NCBI RefSeq assembly: GCF_016802725.1
Contig: NC_052670.1
Location: forward strand, 15,343,641 to 15,407,640
Direction of reading: 5' to 3'
DNA: 64,000 nt
Source of the DNA: Solenopsis invicta
Taxonomy: Eukaryota > Arthropoda > Insecta > Hymenoptera > Formicidae
Both the position numbers and the translations under genes were made by a program. A model generated the notes under the pieces. It ran no database searches and was not told where the DNA came from. It was given only the letters and a program-made list of their open reading frames with translations. Position 1 is the stretch's first letter; each line of letters opens with the position of its first letter. Shown in pieces: positions 1 through 11,758 of the stretch.

Positions 1-300
1 GATCGCGACGGGAGATACCAATGACACGTTTGCACTTTACGCAGTATCGCCAAGAATGCCACAGTCTGCGGTGTTACAATCACGCGTGTCTCGATTGCGT
101 AGAGGAGAGAAGGGGGTTGTGCGATAGGTGTGGGGTGATGAGATACCCTGATATCTTGTATAATTCGCGCGAAATTTCAAGAGCAACCGTTAAAGTTACC
201 TCGTTACTTCGTTTCTATTTGGATTTTGAAGGATGGTTACTGGTCATTAGTGTTCACTGTGCTCTTGTAAAAGCTGAATTTCAGTTTCGCACGTAACAGA
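1..300. other. Left edge, no confirmed gene
   Basis: Mixed-composition sequence. A + strand frame is open from the window edge to 296, with an ATG at 21. It holds a run of cysteines (two Cys near the start, then CLDC and CDRC) loosely like a zinc-binding cluster. There is no splice signal or family match I can name, so this is not called as a gene. Confidence 0.4.
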
Positions 301-443
301 GCTTTTTTCAGGTGTTTTATTTTTTACGTAATTTTGAGAAATACTAATTTAAATATTAATTTTTTATCTTCAGCTTTGGATGTGACTTTCAATAATGCAA
401 TTGAATTTAATGCGCGACGTAATGTGTGCATGAATTCGGCATA

Positions 444-685
444 CACTGAAAATAGAATTTGGTAATAGCTACCAAATATTGAGTGCAATAATGCCAATTA
501 AATATTCGGTTAATATAATTTTAAAATAATTTTACTTTGCTAAATATTTTATAAATATTACTAAATTTGATAATGCTTGCTAAATATTCAGAAAAAATAA
601 AATTATTGTTGATTACATTAACCAAATATTTAATTGACGTTATTTCACTCAACACTTGATAGTTATTATCAAGCTTTTTTCAGTA
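444..685. mobile_element. Foldback MITE, CACTGAAAA-ended family
   Basis: The two ends are inverted copies over about 80 bp. The left arm runs inward from CACTGAAAAT and the right arm, read backwards, from TACTGAAAAAAG. Both continue through GGTAATAGCTACC / GATAATAACTATC, a TTGAGTG block and CCAATTAAATATTCGGTTAAT / GTCAATTAAATATTTGGTTAAT. The interior is short and AT-rich with no coding capacity. No clear target duplication was found. It belongs with similarly ended elements at 27614, 30116, 33063, 48618 and 57284. Confidence 0.75.
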
Positions 686-1200
686 AATAAAATACGGGAC
701 AAGGTCGTGAGTCTTTTATGACCGCTTTTGTGACTTTACAACCTCATAGTGGACATTACATAATATTTACTGGCAGCAAAGAAATTATTAAAAAAAATTT
801 TTTTTTTAACAAAGTGTATTTTATAAAATGTTCATAAAACATTATTTTGTAAGATTTATTAGAGTGTGAGATCCGCAAAGGATCATTAATTTGTATTTTT
901 TTATAATTAAAAGTTTCTTATGACCTTAAAAAACTGATAAACTTTTATCTTAAGGTAATAGAACTTTATGACTGGTGACGATAAGAATTATGTCGCGTTA
1001 ATGTTTATTGAGTTATTTAAAAGAAACAAAGTGGTATTCCACCACCTTCTCCTCTTCTCTACACACAGGTACACGCGGGCATCTCGATTTATTACGGCGA
1101 CCGGCGGTATCTCACGATGTAATCTTTATAATTACGGAAAATATATTGCCGAACCTTAAACCATACAATTTGCTTATTTCTACAGTCACGTCGAGCCACT
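686..1200. other. AT-rich non-coding stretch
   Basis: Contains poly-T/poly-A runs near 790-805. The small ORFs at 968-1159 and 1008-1238 overlap in different frames and look like chance. Nothing else seen. Confidence 0.6.
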
Positions 1201-1560
1201 CGTTTCTAGAGCACAGAAGGATTTATTTAATCCAATAATCTTCGTGCGCGGGCGCAGATGGCACGGACGGATATATAGGCGGTCAGTGATCTCGTCCGGT
1301 CAATTTATTCGAGATTGATAAGTCGATTATTAAGACACTGTCCATGCGGCTTGGAGGGAAGCGATCGACTTGGAGAGGAGCGATCATTATTGCACGATCG
1401 AGACGCAAGATTTCTCTGTCACGCGCGAAGAATAGTAGCAATGGCAGCTGCAAATAATTCGGTGCACTAGATCGTAGGCGAGCGTGTGGCCACTTCAAAA
1501 AGGAGACGTATGATCGGGGGCAGTTATCGGACGTTGACTCCGCCGTTAGTATGACTTCTA
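1201..1560. other. GC-richer island, no gene seen
   Basis: Composition shifts to GATCG/CGAT-rich sequence. The only frame of note (minus 1283-1498) has no recognisable domain or splice context. Confidence 0.5.
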
Positions 1561-3055
1561 GACATTGGCTCTATTATGTAAAAGACGAGGTTACGAGATA
1601 TGACATAACATATGGGAACATCAGATTGGCCATAAATTAATAACGAGTGACTGAGATGGAACGTTAAATCACGCTTTCATGTATGAACTGATTGATCTTA
1701 ATGATAGAGTAATAGTTAATATTCTTGACATATTTCTTGACAAGTAGAGCTTGGAATTTTCTTTTAAGTCAGGCAACATGAATGCTTTTTAATCATTTTT
1801 ATCTGAGATCTGTAATACATAAGGAAATATACACTGAAAAAAGAAATTTTCCTTAATTATATAGTAAACCAAGTATTAGTTTATAAAAACAATTGTTATA
1901 AATTTGTTTATCAAACGCATTCTTTTAAAATAACAAATTGTATTTATTTGTTTGAAGATTACGATTTTTTTATCGAACAAAACATTTTATTTTTTATCTA
2001 CCAGTGATTTTCTAATAATACTAATTTAATTTTAAAAAACAATTTTTATGTTAACTAGATCATTTATAATTTGTAAAAAGTATTTTTTTATATTATGAAG
2101 TATTATAAATATATATTATATTATAATTTTTCTTTTTTATAAACAGTGATTAAATATAAATATGAAAATAAGAAAATATTTATTTTTTGAATTATTATTT
2201 ACAATTATTATTTATTAAAGATTGTTGTATCACACAAAGGTTAGCGTATGATAAATGTACTTGAAATCCATTTCTTCATTAATTCCGTAATTAATTTTTG
2301 AATTCCATAATTACTAGAAATTGTTATTTAATAATGGAGATATTAAGATAATGCTGCTTGTCTATTTTATTTAAAATACTATTTTGTTAAAAAAATTACA
2401 CTTTACATTGATCTTACAGAATTATAACTTCTTTTACATAATTATTACATAATTACACATGCTAATATATACACCTCTGGTTTACTTTTTACCAAAAACA
2501 GGAAAAGATTAAAAAATTAAATTTTTTTATTGACTTTTACTTCAAAAGAGGATCAATGCTGTCAGTTCACCGAAATATTTATTTTATGATAAAGTTAAGT
2601 AGGTTAGATGCGCAAAATAAAGGCAGAGATAGGTGTCAATAAATTAATAATGTTAAATCATTAGAATTAAATTTAAAAACTTAGCAATTGAAGAGAATAT
2701 AATGTTTGACAAATTGTATATATGAGTATACTTGAGATCTCGATGGAGATGTAGAGATCAGTTGATGTAACAGATGTAAAAATCTGCTGATGCTTCATAA
2801 ATCGTATGTGAGTAAGAAGACACGTCAATTGATCAAACTGACGACGCGACGCCAGCATCCTGTTAAGAGCGGTTATTATACCTAAAAGCCATAATACCAT
2901 CTTCTCTTCTAAATTAAAAGATATACTATATATAATGTGTACATAAAGAGTAGACATACATACTATTTTCTGCTGAAGTACCACGTATGATACAAGTGTC
3001 ACGTGATAGATTATCAAATATTATCGAAGAGATTGCTGCTTAAATGCTCTATAAT
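1561..3055. other. AT-rich non-coding stretch
   Basis: Very AT-rich from about 1790 to 2700. An isolated CACTGAAAAAAG at 1833 resembles the end of the CAC-type MITEs, but I found no matching right end. The minus frame 2673-3017 is hydrophobic and low-complexity and looks like chance. Confidence 0.6.
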
Positions 3056-4230
3056 TCTCAAAAGCGCCGATGGTATGTTCGCGGTATCATAGAATACAGC
3101 ACGCTCTCTTTCCTTCATAGGCATAGATCAACGGGAGGTCATTCATATAAGAAGCTAGTTCTATTTTACTCTCTCGCTTGGAACCGACCCGCGATGCACT
3201 CGGTCGTCAATTAGTAACAGATCCAGTTGCTCTAAATTGGCGGCACGTTTCGTCGGCGTTTACCAGTCCGACGGTCGCCACTAATTGGCATGTCAATGGT
3301 TTCGTTGCGAGCATTGTGCAATATTCTCCGAACCGACATCTGGATTTGAGAGTTACATTGTACGCCGGTCTCGGCGTGCACATAGTTGAAGAGAACCGGA
3401 GGGGAAAGTTTCTACATATTTGGAATGTTTCTTATTTTCTATATGATTCCCCCCGCGCACAGCGACACAGATTTGAATCTTCAAAATTTTCCCATTTCTA
3501 CTGCGTCCTGCTTTTGTTCCAGTTACGGTTCACCAGCAATCTTTTCGGGAACAGCATTGTCCACCGGAGTTCGCAGCCTTATCGTGCATACGATATTGCC
3601 GGAATATTAAATTTTATCATATCTTTTTCAAACTTTTACGTCATTTATTCGTTCCGCGCGATCCACTTGTAAGCACGATAACAACGAGAAAGGCGAAGTT
3701 GGAAGTTCGAAGAAGTTCTTACACATTTGTAATTTTTTTCTTGCACTTTCTTTTATGCCAACGACAGTTCGGTTTCCACGGTCAAAAACCAAAGATTGAT
3801 TAAGCTATGATTATCGGTCACTAAAGACCGCGATCGAGGTAAGACCTTTGCTACTTGCGATATTCTAACAATAAGTCAATCGATATTCTCCACGTCGCAA
3901 GTGAAAATGATGTTGCGCGAAAGAGGAAGAAAGTCATAGCATCTTTCTGAGAAAGAGAGAGAGAGAGAGAAAGGGAAGAAGGAGAAGAGAGAAGGAGCGA
4001 GAAAGACTTCCTTGAAGGCAGTTGGCTACATGCCAGAACCAGCTATTTCTTCTTGGTCTGACCGACGGCACACTGACCCTGGACACATATCCGAATCCCA
4101 GTTCCGGGACTTCCCCCGACGGCTTACGATGAATGGACCCCGATCTGCCCTCAGGATGCCGTCGTCGGAATGTTTTCCTCCCTCACGTCGTCTCTCCTAC
4201 ATAGTGATGGGTCCGACTTGAAGTCCGATT
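3056..4230. other. GC-richer island with long open frame, no gene called
   Basis: The + frame 3178-3672 stays open for 164 codons but has no internal ATG. It begins at a TTG, and its codon-position GC bias by hand count is weak. A short GA tract sits at 3954-3970. The frame 4012-4221 follows in a GC-rich patch and is not recognised. Confidence 0.5.
3954..3970. repeat. (GA)n microsatellite
   Basis: Short uninterrupted GA dinucleotide run inside a broader purine-rich tract to about 4005. Confidence 0.8.
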
Positions 4231-4884
4231 TATCATTTTCAACGCCAATCTACACGGCATTGATTAATTATTATTTAATGCTAGTTTTTTGGTTTTTGTA
4301 ATTGATGGATTTGCAACTTTTATGAAAAAAAAAATATGATCTTATTGCCAGATAATCAGAAAATTTCTCGGAGAATTCTCGTTTGAATTAATTATTTATA
4401 TGAAATGGCTCGTTTTATGTCAGTGGTTTTATTTTAGAAAAAAACATTTTATAAAATATAGCTTCTTTTATAACATTAGCTTCTTTATAATATTTTCGTC
4501 TCTCAAACAAAATATTTGACGAATCCTATTTTCCCACATTAAATTTTATTAACAAGTCGCTGTTATTTTATGACAAGACCGTTAATATGTTCTCGAGTAT
4601 TAAGCTTGCTCAGATTTGACGTTTACATCGTGCTCGATGCCATCGCTGCAGGAAGTCTCAATTTGCCGAATTTGCACGAGACTCGTGCTAAAATAGTTCT
4701 GTGTTGTTTGATTTATGTGTGCAGTTTCCGTGCTCTTATTCTGTTCACACGTAGCATTGATCTAAGTGCGCAAACGGATGAGTAGCTTCGCGTCACTCGA
4801 TTATAATGTCTCGGTTACATTGACATTTATTTTCGCAAGGAATTTTATGTACTTACGCTGCATGCACACAATCATGATAGTCGT
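4231..4884. other. AT-rich non-coding stretch
   Basis: AT-rich with poly-A at 4327. The frame 4570-4785 has no recognisable motif or splice support. Confidence 0.55.
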
Positions 4885-5120
4885 AAAACAACATTGTAAC
4901 AACATTATTAACGTCTATTACACATATTTTATATTTTAACACAGTAAAATATAAAATATGTTTCATTATATTTTACTATACAAAACTGTATAGTAAAATT
5001 TCAATAATTTTAAAATATGTTTCTGATGATTTTTCATTATTTTAAAGAAATCGAATGCTAAGTAGCGATAAACAATATCTTACATAAATTTAATAATGTA
5101 GCATAGTATTTTCTGACGTA

Positions 5121-5289
5121 GGATCGATTGTTCCAACTTCGAATAAACTGCATGCTAATTATCTAATGGATAAATCCATTATACGTCTATATCTATACAT
5201 AGAACTACGTATAATGGATGTGTAGACATAGACATTTGTCCATTAGATAATTTACTACGTAGTTTACCCAGAGATGGAACAACTAGCCC
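5121..5289. mobile_element. PIF/Harbinger-like MITE
   Basis: The arms are inverted copies. The left begins GGATCGATTGTTCCAACTTC. The right, read backwards, begins GGGCTAGTTGTTCCATCTCT. Both reach a shared AATTATCTAATGGA and a near-palindromic centre (ATTATACGT/ACGTATAAT). The flanking trinucleotides are GTA and TTA, compatible with a degraded 3-bp TWA target site. The ends resemble those of the element at 41629-41741, which has clean TAA flanks. Confidence 0.6.
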
Positions 5290-5827
5290 TTAATAGCTCA
5301 TGAAAATTTTAACGAGCAGCATGGTAATTGATCAGAGAGATATTTATAGCATAAGTAAATAACACGTAATTCATTTGTCAATAAAAGAATAGCGTGCACT
5401 GTTAAAAATAGGTAGCAGAGTTTAACGTAACGGAAGCCAATTTCAAGCATTACATCAAAAACATTAAAAATGTTTAATGTTATCCGAAATGCATTCAATT
5501 TTATTCACATACTTTTCAGTTATACATATTTAACTTGAAAATTCATTGGATTTCCTGACATTTTTAACAGTGCAGTATACAAGGCAGAAAACTGCAAAGG
5601 TTCCGAGTTTGAATAGTAGGGTGTCTTTTTCAAAACAATATATAACCTTATGTAAAATATATAATTATATAAAGACAAAGTGTTTATATATGATTATGTA
5701 TCATTATATAAGATGTTGGCTCGAGCTGTAAATATTTTGTCTTGGAATATTTTACAACGCTGCATAGTAATTTTTATGAAGCAATTTATAAAATATTTAT
5801 ATATTTCAAAAATTCCTATTACTCGTA

Positions 5828-6037
5828 CACCCAAGGACTTTGATTCTGTCCATGGGGAAATGTTCCAAACTGAGAAATCGCTATCTTTCTACTTACAGTT
5901 CATACTTACAGTTCATAATTAACGTAACGACCAATAAGGTCTAATTGTTTCATTAATCATAAACTGCGAGTATGTAGAAAGTGGTGACTTCTCAGTTTGG
6001 AAAATTTCCCCATGGACAGAATCAAAGTCCTTGGGTG
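5828..6037. mobile_element. Tc1/mariner-type MITE with TA target duplication
   Basis: Near-perfect inverted ends of about 48 bp: both begin CACCCAAGGACTTTGATTCT and continue through CCATGGGGAAAT and CCAAACTGAGAA. TA dinucleotides flank both sides (5826-5827, 6038-6039), giving a GTAC at each junction. The interior of about 100 bp has no ORF. High arm identity suggests recent activity relative to the repeat A copy it interrupts. Confidence 0.8.
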
Positions 6038-6130
6038 TACATATTTGATAGGTTGCCAAGGCTATCACAACACATGGCGAAAGCTTGTATCGGATTTTGC
6101 GGTAGAATGTAACGAAAAATTCTCCCCGTG

Positions 6131-7277
6131 TATTTTTTGCTCATTGAGCTGTTTATTGTGAATAAGTTTGACTTTATTTCCGAACCAAGAAGTCTCAGTC
6201 TATTTTTTTTTTCAAGTCCTTGCATTACGGCCAGTTGAACGAACGCCAGACCTTCTCTGAAATTCGCTCGAACGTGAACTACAACCCGCTTTCGCGTACT
6301 CAAAAAGTTTTCCGCGCTCGGAATGATGCCAGTTAGTAGTTTGTTCGTAGACAAAATGTGCTTTTAGAGTTCTTAGTATGATTAAACAGCGTGATTTCAA
6401 GCACGTGTTACATCAAACGCGAGTAATATTTCCTACATGTAAATTGTAGTTTTACGATTGCACCGCAGACATTAATCATTTTTTAGACTCTCTCATCTAA
6501 CGCCTGAATTAAGTTCTTAATACATAAATATTAATTCTTATTTCTCTTTTAGTTTTAAAACCCTAATAAGAGTATGGAAATATGCAACGTCTATATCTTT
6601 CACTGCGTTTCAATCTGCATCTCAAAAATCCTTGAACCAATTATTCGGGATGGGGAGGGATATCTTGTTCAAATACAGACATTACAAGATACGTGCAAAC
6701 GTCGATGTTCATTACGTTCGGAAGTCACATCCGACTCGTTGGCAGATACGAGGCCGGGATAGAGAATCCGAGGATCGCCCGCTCGAAGAACATGTCCGTG
6801 AACACGTAAGAGAACGGGAGTAGGCGCCTTTTTGTATGCAGCAGCCCTCGAAGCTGCGGCATCCGAGATCGAATCCGGTAACTCGCGGTCCCCACGGAAA
6901 GGTCGTGGACGTGCGAGAATGCACGACTTTACCGGGAATGCGCATACATCCGGTGTAAGCTGGCCAAATTGCCGGTCACGTTGCTCTTTTCCCACTCGGT
7001 GATTATCGTTGTTACGACACTGCTTCGCGGATCGTTTCTAAACATCACGGCGGACATTCGCCCACCAGCGAAATTCTGGAAATTCCGATGAGTATCGCGG
7101 TAACTTTACGTCATTATTCGAACCGGATGTCCGAAACGAGTGTAATAGTTCAGTTTGAATAAACGGCGAAATGACGTGAGTCGTTTCGAAGGAAAAATAC
7201 ATTATGCAGAAATAGTTGTGTAGATATATGATGGATCAGAAACACGTGAAACACAAGGAAAACGGCTAGTAGTGAAG
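6131..7277. other. Mixed region with GC-rich patch, no gene called
   Basis: GC rises between about 6690 and 7150. Several overlapping ORFs (minus 6669-6995, plus 6574-6823) occupy different frames and are Arg/Ser-rich, as expected of chance frames. Nothing recognised. Confidence 0.5.
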
Positions 7278-7694
7278 CAATGTAGAGTACATTGGGGTAT
7301 TATGGCCATACGGAAAAGATGGTCATAGTCTGTAATTTTTTCAATAATTGCTAAGTAGTGCATTTTTATAGTTATTCTGAAAGATAATCAATATCTACAG
7401 TAATTTATACGCGTATACTATTCGAAATAATATTATTCTGAATATTATGTCATACTTTTACTTTTGACTACGTACTTACAAAGCTTTGCATGTGTCTTCT
7501 AAAGGCTGTTTTAACGTCGAATGAATTATAGCTAAGCGCTACCATAATCAACGTTACGCATATAATAAAGGAACGTAAATTATAACGCGACTTGTAATTT
7601 GTACTTTTATTTTCACTATTTATTTAAATATACTATTATCATTTTTCTCATACAATTCGGGCAACAATAGCCCACTTTGTTTTTTCCTACATTG
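7278..7694. repeat. Weak inverted-repeat element
   Basis: The left end reads CAATGTAGAGTACATTGGGG then TATTATGGCC. The right end, read backwards, reads CAATGTAGG, then CAAAGTGGGCTATTGTTGCC. The interior is AT-rich and non-coding. It could be an old MITE. Arm identity is modest, so the call is tentative. Confidence 0.4.
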
Positions 7695-7959
7695 TTTTTT
7701 GTTAAATATAGAAATCTGTTTCTTTTCCTTACTTTAAAAGAATTATAATTGTTATGTTATTATTGCAATATCAGATTTTAATTTTTATCTTATTATTGCG
7801 CAATATCATAATTACAACCAAGTCATGTATAATTATGTACATATATTTAAGATATATATACGTGTTTATACTAAATATATAAAATAATTATGATGGACGT
7901 TCAAGCATGATGAGCAATGTACAAAAAGTTTTGACATTCCAGCAAGAAGCTTGAACATT

Positions 7960-8895
7960 TCATATAATGTTGCTGTAGTTGCTTTATGGAGAACTTTTAG
8001 TTATATTTTACCGCAACAGTCGCTACACAAATTTTACCATGTGTAGTGACACGCTTTGAACAACTTAGCAACCTATCAAATATTAATAAGTTTTGTAGGA
8101 AATTTTTAAGTATGTAAGAGACATTTTATAAACTGCTTTATAAGAATTAGTGTTGAAAAATTACAATGTTTTAAGGGAAATTGTTTTTTAATTTAATTGG
8201 AACAGAATTTTTTTACATAATGATATATAATCATATAATAAACTTGTCTTTATATGACTATGTATTTAATGTTATATACGAATATCGTCTCTTTTAAAAA
8301 ACATGCTTACCGTAATAGAATTCAAACCCGAGACTTCTGAACAAAATTGCCAACTCTGGCCCAGCAACCATTTTCATCACAACAACATCCCCTTCACCAA
8401 AGGCTGGAACCACTACTAGAGTAATGGTGCTAACCGGGCTAGCTCTACTATTAATGGCTTTAGCCCTAGGTGAAGGGGATGTTGCTTGTGGACCAAAGTT
8501 GGCAACTTTGCTTCTGGATCATGAGTTTCCTTTCTTATGTGTTACGTTATTTCTTTTATCGATTTGTCTGTTTATGGTGTAAACAGCGCGTCGATCATGC
8601 CGCTTGGTAAAATTTGTATAAGATATTGTATGTGTTTATCACTACTTGGCATTTATTGTATTTAAAACCAAAAATAATAATAATCATAAAATGTTCAACA
8701 TATTTTAAAATTATTGAAATTTTTCACTATATACACTAGTGAAAATGGACAAGTATATTTTATATTTTACTATAATAAAATGTAAAATATGCGTAATATA
8801 ATAGATATTAATAAGCCAGAGAACATCACATAAAATTCTTTGAAATATAATGTTATCCGACTACCATGATTTTCAGGGTAAATTTTATGAGGAAA
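7960..8895 (+). mobile_element. Repeat A copy carrying a hAT MITE
   Basis: Dispersed AT-rich repeat of about 0.75 kb once the MITE at 8342-8510 is subtracted. Landmarks are TATATTTTACCGCAACAG, CAACCTATCAAATATTA, ATAATGATATATAATCATAT, ATTCAAACCCGAGACTTCTG, GTTTATCACTACTTGGCATT and CATAAAATTCTTTGAAATA. Related copies lie at 4885-6130 (minus), 19465-20370 and 52908-53820. No ORF; non-autonomous element of unknown class. Confidence 0.7.
8342..8510. mobile_element. hAT-type MITE, 8-bp target duplication
   Basis: Inverted ends are CAAAATTGCCAACTCTGG and, read backwards from the right, CAAAGTTGCCAACTTTGG. Each is followed by a GCAAC...CATCCCCTTCACC block. Flanks are CTTCTGAA (8334-8341) and CTTCTGGA (8511-8518), 7 of 8 identical. 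The uninterrupted repeat A copy at 19465 supports this as an insertion. 169 bp, no coding capacity. Confidence 0.8.
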
Positions 8896-9662
8896 TTCTT
8901 TCTACGTAGAGAGAAAAATTTTTTGCAACATTGCTCATTATGCTCGAATCCTTCCTTCATAATTATTTGGATGGTTCAACATAATTATTTTCAATATCTA
9001 GCTAATTTTTTAGATATTTTAGCAAAACTGCAGTCCTTTCCCTGCAAGAAAATCGATTCAGAAATATGATCTTCTTGAAAAATAACTAAGTACAAGTAAA
9101 TAGTAATGCAGAATTAACAATCTCTATGTAATTCGCAATTTTATTAATCGTAACCGATCGTCGAACTTTGCATCAATTTCCACGTCCTCGAGCTTATCGG
9201 GGGCCTTCAGGGAGAATCCCGTCTCGCACAATCGCGATTCGCGAGCAACGGCGCGCCGATAATCCTCGCGCCATCGTAAAAGGACATCTCGGTGCACCGA
9301 AGCGAAGTGAAACTTCCGGCAAAGTGTACTTCGACATTTACTTCGAACGGAGTTCAGAAAAGTATCTCTCATCTGCCTCGCCTCGTTTCCCCTCTCTCCA
9401 CCCCCCCTCGTGTTATTTTTTTTGTCACCGAGAGTTCTTCCGGTTTCGCTGAAAGTTCCGGGACGACGGAGACACGCAGAGGTCGAGTATGCTGCCTGGT
9501 CTCCGCTCGGATCGATTTTATCCCAGGCACTTCGAGGACAGGATTCAACCACTTAGAGTCTTCCTTCAAAGCAATTCTGCCCGTTGCCGTTCTGCCGGAA
9601 GAAAAATAGAGGTGGCTGAACGGACAGGTGGTCGAGTTCGCATCTAACCGGTTATCTTTTAC

Positions 9663-9874
9663 TCGGGTAAGATAAATAGGATGGATGATAACTCGTGATT
9701 TGCCAAAGAGGCGGGCGTAGGGAAAATGGAAATCGTCGGGAGTCGCTTCGTGCTGGTGCGCATACGTGTACTGCGGCTCATGAATTTTCTCATTGTACTG
9801 CGAGATGCCTTTAGGTAGCGGTTGGTCAACCAACTCTCTGATTTCTTCCGTCTCGCTGGGTATTGCGAAAGCAA
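9663..9874 (-). CDS. Candidate exon, product unknown
   Basis: Open on the minus strand within a 175-codon frame (9369-9896) that starts at a TTG, so no start codon is claimed. A pyrimidine-rich stretch (CTTCTTTTGTTTTACG) leads to an AG at 9875-9876. The peptide runs from AFAIPSETEEIREL through HQHEATPDDFHFPYARLFGK, rich in Glu, His, Pro and Tyr, unlike the Arg/Ser-rich chance frames around it. A hand count over 56 codons gives GC of about 61%, 34% and 61% at positions 1, 2 and 3. The bias vanishes downstream of the GKS residues. The donor is uncertain: CGA|GTAAAA at 9663/9662 is possible but weak. No family recognised. Confidence 0.3.
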
Positions 9875-10401
9875 CTAAAAATTGTTCGTAAAACAAAAGA
9901 AGCGCAATATATATATATATATTTTTTTTTACCGTGGAAATCGATTAAGCTGTATCTTTTCGAACGATACGTAAAGCGAACGTACGTAAACGGTGAAATA
10001 ACGATTGAAAATTTGCGGTTCGCTGCACGAAGCAAATAAAGTATCCTTTTATGCGTAAGACAATACTTTAGTCGTACGGATTCGTTTTCAATCGTCACTT
10101 TTCCATTCAATACGTCCGATTTTAGTTACAGCGCGAGATACGATCGCTTACCGATATAAAGCCGAGACTGTCTTTTTGCATTGTCCGTTACAAATTCGCG
10201 GAAAGGGTACACCGGGGGATAAGCGGGGGATGCAATAAATATGAATGAGACGGGAGCGCGAGTAAATGAGGACGCGTAGAAGAGCGAAACGCGGAGGAGC
10301 GAGGAGCTAAATAAGAGGAGGAGGTGGTGCGGAATATTGGTTGAAACAGGGTCGTGGAACTGATCCGCGTGCGCATCCGGTCAGAATACAAACGTTTCCG
10401 T

Positions 10402-10488
10402 TGCACCGCACCGCATCGCACCGCATCGCATCGCATCGCATCGCATCGTGCCGCACCGCGCCACGCCGCGCCGCATCGCGCGAGGCTG
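10402..10488. repeat. Pentanucleotide minisatellite (GCAYC)n
   Basis: Degenerate tandem units alternating GCACC and GCATC, decaying to GC-rich GCCGC units at the right. It creates overlapping low-complexity frames on both strands (Arg-Cys-Asp-Ala on the minus strand) that are not genes. Confidence 0.85.
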
Positions 10489-11046
10489 CCGGCATTTTTC
10501 AACCGGCCGGAGGCATAAATTGCTGAAGAGCGATGGGCCAATTCTCCGCCGGAAGATTGACTGGCCTCCGCCGCGTCGGCTCCTATCCGCCTGCTTTCTC
10601 TCGTCTGCGTGGCTCGGCTGCATAACCGCGGCGGCGGGCTCTCTCCCGCATTCGCCCATTATGCATACGAAAACGTTTGGCGCAACGAGCGACGATAAAA
10701 ATTCCCGAGCGCAGCCGCGAATGCTCTCAGATTGATTAGGACTTCACCTAATTTACCGTCGCGTTGTTGCGCGACGATAGACAACGCGCCGGCGAGTGTA
10801 ATTGGACGACGTCGCTGCAGAATAAATTCGTGACTGAAAATACAGTGCTGGGCGGATGTACAGTTAAAAATGTCACGTATAAATTTTATTCTTTAGTCGT
10901 GTCAAATCACTCTTCCGCAGTTTAATAACATGCTAAAAATTATGTAATATGATTTATAAGTTTTTACTCTGATATACTATAAAATACATTTTGTATTTAT
11001 GGCAAAACCGGTGTGTTCTTGTTAAAATTTTTAAATCAAGTGTTAT

Positions 11047-11191
11047 TAAAATTAACATTTATATAATTTATATAACGTATTACGTTATTTGAATATTTTG
11101 TTGAATATTAAATTGATATTTAACAAATAGAATGACGAATATTAAAAATAATATAACTTTACTACTATAAATTATATAAATGTTAATTTTA
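11047..11191. repeat. Perfect 26-bp inverted repeat
   Basis: The arm at 11047-11072, beginning TAAAATTAACATTTATATAA, is repeated inverted and without mismatch at 11166-11191. The loop is about 93 nt of AT-rich sequence. Low complexity lowers its significance. Possible small foldback element. Confidence 0.6.
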
Positions 11192-11733
11192 CTAAAGAAA
11201 AATATACTTCCACAAATTGCCTCCAAATTATACCAAAGTATAACATTTTTTTGTGTTAACTTTTGACATAATATTTGTGTTATTTTTTAACTTACTTTGT
11301 GTTAAATTAGCACAAAAATTTGAGTGGATCGTTTGGGTCATGCGACATGTGTTATATTTATGTAACAAAAATTTTCCAACTGTGTTGTACGAATCAGTCT
11401 TTTCAAATTGAATAGCTTTATCGACACAATTCTGTTTAGTGCACATTTTTGCGTGAAATGTTTATACGATCATCGATTGAAAGTTTATGTAAAAGAGAAT
11501 GAAATAGATGTAGAATTAACTTTTCAGGAGAATTTTCAACGCTTTTAGCAGGTTTCTCGTATTCTGGTATTGAATTAATCTCAACTTGTTATAATTATTA
11601 TTGCAACAATAACACGAAAATGCACGTGTGATAAGGATTATGTGTGTCATTGCAGCAAAAAGTGCAATGGTCGATAGCAATATTTGCACGTAAATCATGG
11701 ATATTTCATACTCATACACACGTATACGTACAT

Positions 11734-11758
11734 TCTCTCTCTCTCTCTCTCTCTCTCT
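11734..11758. repeat. (CT)n microsatellite
   Basis: Uninterrupted CT dinucleotides followed by a pyrimidine-rich tail. Confidence 0.9.

Larger units (their letters stand above)
4885..6130 (-). mobile_element. Repeat A copy, interrupted by two MITEs
   Basis: Read on the minus strand, this matches the repeat at 7960-8895 in order. First comes a block with TATTTTACCGCAA, then GGCAACCTATCAAATAT, then ATAATGATACATAATCATAT and ATTCAAACTCGGAAC. The last block has GTTTATCGCTACTTAGCATT and TTTAAAATTATTGAAATTT. The MITE 5828-6037 lies between the CAAATAT block and the next one, and another MITE lies at 5121-5289, so both inserted after the repeat. No coding capacity; class unknown. Confidence 0.65.
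9151..10850. other. GC-rich island with chance ORFs and one exon-like segment
   Basis: CpG-rich sequence with many overlapping frames on both strands. Most are Arg/Ser-rich and discarded. The exception is the minus segment near 9663-9874, listed separately. A pentanucleotide minisatellite lies at 10402-10488, and an (AT)n tract about 20 bp long at 9907-9925. Confidence 0.5.

Noticed and set aside
1833..1850. CACTGAAAAAAG end of another MITE
   Set aside because: No inverted partner found downstream.
3178..3672. 164-codon + strand frame
   Set aside because: No ATG inside it, weak codon-position bias (about 57/42/46% by hand count) and no family recognised.
8320..8340. tRNA-like T-loop (minus: CGGGTTTGAATTC)
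   Set aside because: No acceptor stem, D-arm or anticodon arm around it; it is part of repeat A and recurs at 19795 in altered form.
10188..10659. Several 61-117-codon frames with Arg-Cys-Asp-Ala repeats
   Set aside because: Translation of the pentanucleotide minisatellite in different frames.
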